Assembly (NCBI GenBank): GCA_007026445.1
Contig: VDMD01000073.1
Span: 1-64,000 of the forward strand
From: Schizophyllum amplum
Lineage: Eukaryota; Basidiomycota; Agaricomycetes; Agaricales; Schizophyllaceae
Direction: 5' to 3'
Length of the DNA: 64,000 bases
Positions 57,601 through 64,000 of the stretch are shown here, in pieces. The notes under the pieces are model-generated. The model ran no database searches, had not been told where the DNA came from, and worked only from the letters and a program-made list of their open reading frames with translations. Position 1 is the stretch's first letter. The number at the start of each line of letters is the position of its first letter. The position numbers and the translations under genes are program-made.

Positions 57601-58300
57601 TGAGCCTGCCACCGAAGGCAAGCCTCCCCCCCTTTCTTCTACTGAAATTTAGATCAACGTGCACCAACTACAGGTCTTTATCGCTGGGCTGTGTACACAT
57701 GACATCTCTGATGGGCTCTGAGACGTTATGGGCGTGCTCCCGCCGTGCGCCGGGGGAACCATTGACGAAGGTACGTTCCTGCCCTTGTACATCGTAATCT
57801 CGCTCATAGACGTGCATAGACATCAGGCCTCTTTCCGAGGTGGATATACCTACGACCTCCTCCACGTACCCTTGGAGGCGGCGAGACGTCAGCCTCTCGC
57901 CCATAGCGTGGGGAGGAATTTCACGGAAGCCCTTGTTCGTTGATATACCACTCGTAAGTGTGCATAAACCACAGACATTTCTCAATGGGGATATGCATAT
58001 AACCTCTAGTTACCCTCCAAGACGTCGTACGCGTGCGCTCTGCTCGGCGGCGGGGGGATCATTGACGAGGTACGCACCCTTGCCCTTGCTCGTGATATAC
58101 TCGCAACATGCATCAAACCTAAGCTTACTCACTGGGAGAAGGCATGTGCGACCTCTACATGGTACATACTTCCAGAGGTGTCACATGCGCCCCGTCCCGG
58201 GAGTTGTTGACTCAGTTCTCTACAGAAGGCGAGGAGAGGGTACGCTTCGTAGAAGCTCGGCCCCCCGCCTCGTAGACATCTTGCGGGGTCTGCAGATGGT
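57600..58300 (+). pseudogene. Family B cassettes on the plus strand
   Basis: At least four exons with the B theme: GCVHMTSLMGSETLWACSRR (about 57682-57770), GGYTYDLLHVPLEAARRQP (about 57835-57930), NGDMHITSSYPPRRRTRA (about 57975-58058) and a diverged one near 58130-58240. Exons end GAAG or GAG before GTACG donors, as in the minus-strand array. Some introns lack good acceptors and frames are mixed, so this is read as a partly decayed short array. Confidence 0.45.
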
Positions 58301-58369
58301 GGTATTCGTATCTATCTACTACGTAGTCATAACTACAAAGTTGAATAAAATGAGTTTGCGAGTACAAGA

Positions 58370-58990
58370 TACGGGGGCCATATGACTATAAGGCGGGGAG
58401 CAGTGGCAGGGTCTCCGCCCTCCAGCGCCATCGGAGCCTTCCTGCCATGTCTGAGGTGGAAAGGGTCACGAATGCCATGCCTCGCATCTATCACGTCGCT
58501 CGCTACGTCCCACCCCCTGTGCCGCAGCTCCCCACGCCGTGCAGCCTGGTCCCGCCGTTCGCTTTGCCACAAACTCGTATATTCGAGATTACACTACGTT
58601 CATGGGTAGTAGTACATATATTGTCGAAGTCGAAGGAGGGGACGTTTCCCCATCCCCCAGCGCGCTCTCTGCGCCCCGCACCCGGCCGGGGAAGAGGCCC
58701 GCGGCGTCGCCCCGCTTCAGCACGTCCACGAAGCGCGAGCCCCGTTGCTCGGGATAGCCGCCGCCTCTGCCTGCGCGTCCTGCAGTGAATGTGAAGAGCG
58801 GGTGCGAAGGGGGAGGGAGGGGATACCGTAAGCACAGGTTCAATAGCGCGAGGGCGGACGTACTTGTCGGGGATCGCTATCGCGGACTCGCCCTGAGATG
58901 CTCTTTGGCAACTCACTGCGCGACGCGGCGAACAACAGTGGCCTCGAAGATCGCTTCAAAGGGAGGAAGAACCTCTCTCTCTCGCCTCAT
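58370..58990 (-). pseudogene. Unrecognised spliced gene fragment
   Basis: Minus-strand coding-like pieces: IPDKYVRPRAIEPVLT (about 58885-58832), then after a plausible intron (GTATCC...CTGCAG) YPEQRGSRFVDVLKRGDAAG and LFPGRV (about 58770-58690), then a shifted frame near 58640. The pieces do not join in one frame. No family could be named. Confidence 0.3.
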
Positions 58991-59042
58991 CCCCGCCCAC
59001 GGTCGCTAGGAAGCTCTGTGACATACGCAGCAAGCAAGGAAC

Positions 59043-59462
59043 TTACAAATAGATAGCGAACGCGTACCGACGAAAGTTGAACTTGCTCGCGACTCGGGGT
59101 CGCAATTTCAACTTGAGGTCACAAGCGCGGGGCATGTACTTCTCACGCGGGTTGATGTTGAACTTGAGGAAGTCGAGCGCGACGCTGCGGAAGTACCAGA
59201 AAGTCAACGGCTCAATCCGTGTGTCGAAGGCGAAAGTACCCTCACCGATAAACTTGTCTGGGCGCAACGCATCACCCAGGATCGTAGACGCCGACTTGAG
59301 CGACGAGCCCGACACCGACTTGAAGGGCCAGCGCGGCATCGGGTCGTAGCACGTCCTGGCGTGGGTAAGGTAATTTGTTTGTTTTTTTGGTTTGGGATTC
59401 CACGTGATGCCACGGGCTGTAGGAATGAGTTCAATCGTCGTTGATGCAAGTCTATTGACCAC
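59043..59462 (-). CDS. Open exon of unknown function, about 140 codons
   Basis: A continuous minus frame with balanced amino-acid usage, unlike the surrounding Arg/Pro-rich shadows: YDPMPRWPFKSVSGSSLKSA, FIGEGTFAFDTRIEPLTFWY, NINPREKYMPRACDLKLKLR. It ends at a TATTTGTAAGT that could be a splice donor near 59050 or a stop at 59043. A 5' acceptor or start near 59400-59462 is uncertain. It may be one exon of a larger gene. No domain is recognised. Confidence 0.4.
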   Translation of the reverse strand: MVNRLASTTIELIPTARGITWNPKPKKQTNYLTHARTCYDPMPRWPFKSVSGSSLKSASTILGDALRPDKFIGEGTFAFDTRIEPLTFWYFRSVALDFLKFNINPREKYMPRACDLKLKLRPRVASKFNFRRYAFAIYL

Positions 59463-59499
59463 TCACCACGATGGCCAACGCCTCCCAAGTCGCCACCGC

Positions 59500-61140
59500 G
59501 CCTGTCGCGAGTGGCAAGACACGTCTGTGGGTATAGTCAGTGTGCGTCTCAGACGGATCTCGCGAGGACAAAGAGCGCGACGACGGCGTGGCCGTCTCGC
59601 TCGCCGAAGGTGAAGGTGGAGAGAAAGAGGGACGCACATCGGGAACGACTCGCGCGGCTACAAAGAGACCTCGGCGCTAGTCCTCGACACGCCGAGGACG
59701 TGCTAGCGACGTCGTCATCAATCCCCAATACGTTGAGATCACGCTCAAGGCGTTGCCGGCGCGAGACACCGTTGAGGACGCGTAGGTGTTGTCTCATAAG
59801 TCGCGTTCGTCGAGAACACCGTTAAACTTCGTCGAGAACATCGGCAACGCGTGTCAGGGACGCGGTCCATGCGCGCCGAGTGAGGGGATGCACCTAGCAG
59901 CGACAATCAAGGCGGGCAGTCACATAGTGGTGAGAGGAGACAAGCGCTGACGATCGGGTCATTTTCAAATCACAAGTCAATTCAAAAGAAACTTACCCGA
60001 ACATGGTGCATGCGTAACTTCGGATGGCCTTGAAGTCCAATGAATAATTACAGGTGTCAAAAATTGGATAGACGGTCTTACCAATCGAAGAGCTATGGGA
60101 TGTGTGGAGAAACCGTGCATCACGTTGACGAACTGTGTGCTACGGGTGACTGGGGAGAATGGCTGGTTGTTTGCGAGATTGATATGGGGGGTAAAGAAGA
60201 AGGCTTGAGACATTTTGAGGGGCCTAGAACGAAGTGGTCAGGAGACTAATGAAGATGGGAGCTTGGAGAAACATACCAAATCCAAATCGTCGTGAGTGAA
60301 CGTCGAGGGCGGCGGAGGCAAGGATGAAGGTCAAAAATTGAGAGGAGAGTAGACGGCAAGGTAGACTGTTAGAGAAAGGTTAAAAGGCGTTGGTAGAATG
60401 AAGAAACCCGACCATCTACTCACCTAATATACCCATATCTCGACGATCCGTTGCGCACGCATCAAAGCGGCACGGCCGCACAAACACACCTCACCGGAAA
60501 GTGTGGGGCCAAGATATATCCACCGAAGGGTGGAAGTTCGGGGGAATGCGTTTGCGAGGCATCGCCGAAGCCCTGGACTGTGTGTCAGACTTGTCACGAT
60601 AGTAGTCGATGGTAACTGACGCCTCGGCCATGGGCGGCCGTACCCAGAGTTGCAGGCGCAAGGATGGAAGTTACGGGTGCTTGTCGTGGATGGCGTGCCA
60701 AGTCCAACAGCGCATTGAATCGTTCTGCGTGCTCGTTCGCGTTCGCCGCATCCAGCAGATGGCGCAAGAGATGTCGCGCGACGTGCCGTAGTGTGACAGG
60801 TTACAGGTAGCGTGCAACGAGGTCGGCAAGCCTGCGAATGGGTGGTGGGGAGGTTGAACTTGCATTAAGTCTCGAATTTGCTACTTTTGGTAGTCCTTGA
60901 GTTTGCAAGAGGTGGCGCGGCTGACGCGTCTCGCCCGCCCTGACTAGCGCGCCTTTGCTGGCAAGTGAGAAACGACATAGGCGTCTGAGTGAGTACAAAG
61001 GGTGTGGGGAGACGGCAGGCACAGCGTCGCCACCGTGGCGACGCATCACGTTTCAATCATTCTAATGGGAGAAGTCAGCGTGCAGAGCCATGTAACTGAG
61101 CGCGGGAACGGATAATGAAAGATACGAAGGAGGGGAATGC
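59500..61140 (-). pseudogene. Gene-like family G, copy 3
   Basis: Direct, diverged counterpart of 13600-15400. Shared landmarks are ATTGGATAGACGGTCTTACC (60062) with ATGGATAGACGGACTTGCC (14734), GGCTGGTTGTTTGCGAGATTG with GTCGGTTGTTTGCGGAATTG, TCCTTGAGTTTGCAAGAGG with TCCTTGTGTTTGCGACAGG, and ATGGGAGAAGTCAGCGTGCAGAG. It lacks the hAT MITE, giving a paralogous empty site near 60020. The TDGARQ exon is degraded here. Product unknown. Confidence 0.45.
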
Positions 61141-62148
61141 CCGCGCCAGAAGATGGTGCTACACTAAACGCTATCCCGCCAGCAAGTTCAGCGTCACGTG
61201 ACTTGCTCCCACGCCACATATTCTGCCCCTGCTGTGCGAACCCGTACAGCATATGTGCCGCTGCCAGTCTCCGATCTTCGGCGGAGACGAGATGCTGCCA
61301 ATACAAAGTGCCACTGCCACATTTCGTGCAGTGCATCACGGGATAGGCTACCTATATACTACTACTAGCTGATCCCCTTTTCAGCGCGGAGGGTGCGCTT
61401 GCGTCGCGCTATTATCTAGGACTTCGACTGGGCAAAAAATTGACGGTGCAAGATCTTCGCAGCGACGTGTCGCGCTGCTATCAAATAATCTGTATACTTT
61501 TTACTGCATCCTATATACACTGACTGAGAGGTTCCAGCTCGTCCTCTGCCGCTGCGCGACCTCCACGTCTATAGGCGGGTCGACACGCTCAACGCCGACA
61601 TACGAGATCAACGGAGACCTGAGGCGTGACGTGACGCTTTCGCCTCTCCTCCCGCCATCGTCGCCGCCCGCAGTTAATGCCTGCTCGCATGACGCGAAGC
61701 TGCCAGTCAGCGCGGACGGCACACAAGAAGTAGTGGGGGCTCTGCAGACCCTCGAGTCCTAGGTACGCCTTAGAGGTCCTGCGCGCGTGCAATGAGCTGA
61801 TGACAAGCTTAGGCGCCGCTAGCGGCACCTTATCTAGATTTTCCAGCATCTGCGGGCGCGCCGCAAACCCCTACCGGCTGCTTCGTTCTCCGGGGAACCT
61901 TTGACATCTCACACCACCCTCCCCTTCGTCTCTCCTCTGAATTCGTCCGCCTCGACATCCCCAGCCGTTTTTTTTCCTCGATGTCACGTACCTCGACACC
62001 GTCGCCCCACCGTCAAGCACCTCGACCCCCCTGTGCCCAGCGTGTCCGCGTATGACGGACGAGGGAGTAGCGAGGCCGTGCGCGACTGACAAGGGCGGAG
62101 GAGGTCGTCCATGATGGCCGGAAGAGGTCCGTCTACGACTGCGGCCTC
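61141..62148. other. Mostly non-coding; third copy of the CACGTGA repeat
   Basis: 61160-61210 matches the 51 bp inverted repeats at 53.0 and 54.0 kb; its plus frame reads NAIPPASSASRDLLPRH and continues through several cysteines (IFCPCCANPYSIC). Beyond 61350 nothing is supportable; 61500-61700 weakly resembles family G sequence. Confidence 0.35.
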
Positions 62149-62807
62149 ATGGAAGTCACACTGCCCCCCAAGGGCATCGATGTTGACATCCGCGTGCACA
62201 TGTTCCCTTCCAACCAGACCGAGGCACGCGAGGCGCGCAAGGGCTTCCACGTCATCGAGAGCGTGTACGTGCACGTCGATGAGGGCGTCACGCTCGAGGT
62301 GCGCGATCGAACCACGCTATCCTGTTCAATGTCTTCAAGCCCATCTTCCTCATGCGCTTCCGCGCCGCGCTCGAGCGCACGCTTTCGGGGCGGATCCGCG
62401 GCATGCTCACGTGGGCTGACGGCCTCGCGTTCGACGTCTCGAAGGAGGTGTTTGGCGACGCGGGTGCGGTGTGGAGCGAAATTGGGCGCATGCGCCGGGC
62501 GGAGAGCAACACGGCGATGCGCGTTACGGGCACGGGCTTCATCATCGTCTCGGATGGTGGCTCGCTCGCGGTCGGCGCAGAGCCGCAGATCTTGAGCGGC
62601 GACAGGCATGGTCCGCTCGCCACTGCGTCCGACAGCCTGAAGGACCGCGCGCGCGACGCGGCGGGCAATGTGAAGGACGAGGTGGAGGCGCGCACCGGCA
62701 CGGATATGGACGTCGACATCGACGTCGAGGGTGCGAAGAACAAGGCCCAGTCGCTGTTAGAGGAGGGCAAGCAACAGTGGCAGGGGCATCATCAGTCTGG
62801 GATGTAA
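62149..62807 (+). pseudogene. HAM1-like (DUF4449-type) protein, C-terminal fragment, frameshifted
   Basis: The first frame gives MEVTLPPKGIDVDIRVHMFP and VIESVYVHVDEGVTLEVRD. At about 62310 one base is missing and the coherent frame continues HAILFNVFKPIFLMRFRAAL, GRIRGMLTWADGLAFDVSKE, then a Lys/Asp-rich, LEA-like tail (SLKDRARDAAGNVKDEVEA) to a stop at 62807. Fungal HAM1-like C-terminal domain proteins share the phrase pattern with an L(Y/F)xxxKP segment and a long amphipathic tail. Those proteins are several hundred residues longer; I found no N-terminal part, so it is truncated as well as shifted. Confidence 0.6.
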
Positions 62808-62814
62808 AACCGAC

Positions 62815-63110
62815 TTACCCGCAACCCAAAATTGTAGCGTGCGTGATCAGAAGCGGGTACCGGGGGAAGGTTGCTCTCGCCGCGGCAGGTAAGCCGTTCC
62901 CCTTGTCGGTCGGATGAACCCCGCAGATGAAGTAATATCCCTGTAGCCCTTGGAAGCTTGACCAGTCAAGGACATGCCTCACGCCGCTTGTGGGGGTACT
63001 GTTGACCCTGCCACCGAAGGTAAGGTACCCCCCGCGCTGTTTACCCAGAGCTTGCTGATAAACATGTACCGACCCCAGGGTGGCACGTCGCGTATTCAAC
63101 GCCGGCAACT
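62815..63110 (+). pseudogene. Family B cassettes downstream of the HAM1-like fragment
   Basis: GKVALAAAGKPFPLSVG at 62868 matches KVALATAGKPFPSSVG of the minus-strand array (8.43 kb), including the GTAAGCC donor. The next exon contains stops but ends PATEG before GTAAGG, and an acceptor at 63078 leads to FNAGNYDLAADS. Decayed. Confidence 0.45.
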
Positions 63111-63500
63111 ACGATCTCGCCGCTGACAGCATTGCCTCGGACAGGTTTTTCCCTGCAACTCTCGGCCTCAACATGTCCTGAATCACCGTAGCCACCATCC
63201 GTTGTCAGATCCTACGACCGAGTCCCTTCAGAATACCAGAACAATGGGTTTTGAAGTGTTGAGTTTTCGGTGAGGTGCGCGCAAGGACGCGGTTAGGCGT
63301 CGAGAGTGTATGTGCGTGTGAACAAGGCGTTGGGTCGCTTGCCTCGCAAACGCATGCCCTTCGCCGGTGCATTTCTGGTATATATACGAAGTACAAAAGT
63401 AACTAGAAAGTTCGTCTTTGTAAGCAATTAGTAAGCCACCTACAATGGCTGTGCAATCCATTGTTCTCCATTGTTCTCGGGCTGGCGAGTCGCTGACAGC
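63111..63500. other. No supportable gene
   Basis: Contains TATATATAC near 63381. Short frames only. Confidence 0.3.
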
Positions 63501-63509
63501 CGTTTCCTC

Positions 63510-63983
63510 AACATGAAGTGATGTCAAGACAACATCCTATTCTTTGGTGTGTTTGCTTGCCGTGCGATGAGCGCCATAGCTGACCCTCATCGCAGCTAAG
63601 GGCAATGAATTTGTGCAATACTACGGCTACAAGTACGAATACAACGCTCCATACGCGCTCGACGAGGTCAAGTTTTCCAAAGGCCAGCGCTGCATGTGCC
63701 TCGGTGAGTTATTGTTTCCCTCATCTTACCTACTTCTTTACTGATGTCTCGTGTAGTTACTCGGGAGGATATTCCAGGGCTTTGGCACGAGGCGCGAGTT
63801 CTCGGCGGTCGCTTGCGAGGGCGATGGGGCCCGAGGGACGCGGTGGCGCGGCCTTCGGCCGTACATAGCGCCGGTGCGCAGCGCCGCCGTGCTCGTGTCT
63901 GTAGAGCCCCTGCGAGTTTCGGGAGGGAGTTTGTCCCGGCGCAGACAATAAGTAGAGGGCGAGCGAGAGCGAGGTGCGAGTAA
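63510..63983 (+). CDS. Unit A3: spliced gene 3' end, homologous to A1
   Basis: Exon 63596-63703 reads KGNEFVQYYGYKYEYNAPYA then LDEVKFSKGQRCMCL. Intron 63704-63756 (GTGAGT...GTGTAG) is 53 nt, the same length as, and similar in sequence to, the last intron of A1 (216-268). The last exon reads VTREDIPGLWHEARVLGGRL to a stop at 63981-63983 and contains the GCGGCCTTCGGCCG and GCGCAGCGCC palindromes. An earlier intron (63547-63595) precedes. In contrast to A1, the frame is continuous over these two exons. The upstream start was not found. Family unknown. Confidence 0.5.
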
Positions 63984-64000
63984 CATGCCTGGGAGCCAGA

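Noticed and set aside
63596..63703. FSKGQRCMCLG resembling a P450 haem-binding loop
   Set aside because: The FxxGxRxCxG spacing is wrong and no upstream P450 sequence is present.

Overview
The window looks like nuclear DNA of a basidiomycete fungus, probably a GC-rich Agaricomycete of the wood-decay type. The best-resolved genes are interrupted by many 46-60 nt introns with GTRNGY donors, CTRAC-like branch sites and YAG acceptors. Protein types also fit: an F-box protein of basidiomycete style, a tandem Ras-association protein and a HAM1-like fungal domain. A short CCCTAA tract matches the TTAGGG telomere type. No ribosomal RNA genes or CRISPR arrays were seen. Most of the window is repeat-rich accessory sequence.

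Layout. About 1-2.9 kb: two tandem, related, multi-exon gene-like units on the minus strand (A1, A2), with GC-palindrome exons. 2.9-6 kb: old dispersed repeats. 6-7.6 kb: short minisatellites and a plus-strand exon/intron cassette array. 7.7-12 kb: a long minus-strand array of ~160 bp exon/intron cassettes (family B). 12-13.4 kb: a dispersed repeat and an interstitial telomere tract. 13.6-15.4 kb: first copy of gene-like family G, split by a hAT-type MITE. 15.7-30.75 kb: a very large imperfect inverted repeat (arms about 4 kb) with a spacer carrying two small inverted-repeat elements; its right arm is split by a 2.47 kb transposon-like element. 31-34.2 kb: second G copy with coiled-coil and tandem-repeat sequence inserted.

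35.4-47.4 kb is the gene-like core: a small minus-strand gene, an uncertain spliced minus-strand unit, a tandem Ras-association protein (minus), a 974-residue F-box protein (plus, 13 exons) and a lysine-rich protein with a C-terminal SAM-like segment (plus). The Ras-association gene has one apparent missing base and the SAM-like gene has two frame breaks. This means either decay or assembly indels.

47.5-64 kb returns to repeats: a Tc1/mariner transposase tail, the second near-identical 2.47 kb element, a low-complexity block, more B cassettes on the plus strand, a third G copy, a broken HAM1-like gene, and a plus-strand gene end (A3) homologous to A1 at the other end of the window.

The main theme is short exon-intron modules, preserved with their splice signals, that are tandemly amplified at a ~160 bp period and scattered on both strands. 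In the best stretch (8.10-8.83 kb) five successive exons are all multiples of three, so the array could encode a repeat protein of about 31-36 residues per exon. Whether these arrays are expressed genes or a decayed gene family cannot be decided from sequence alone.
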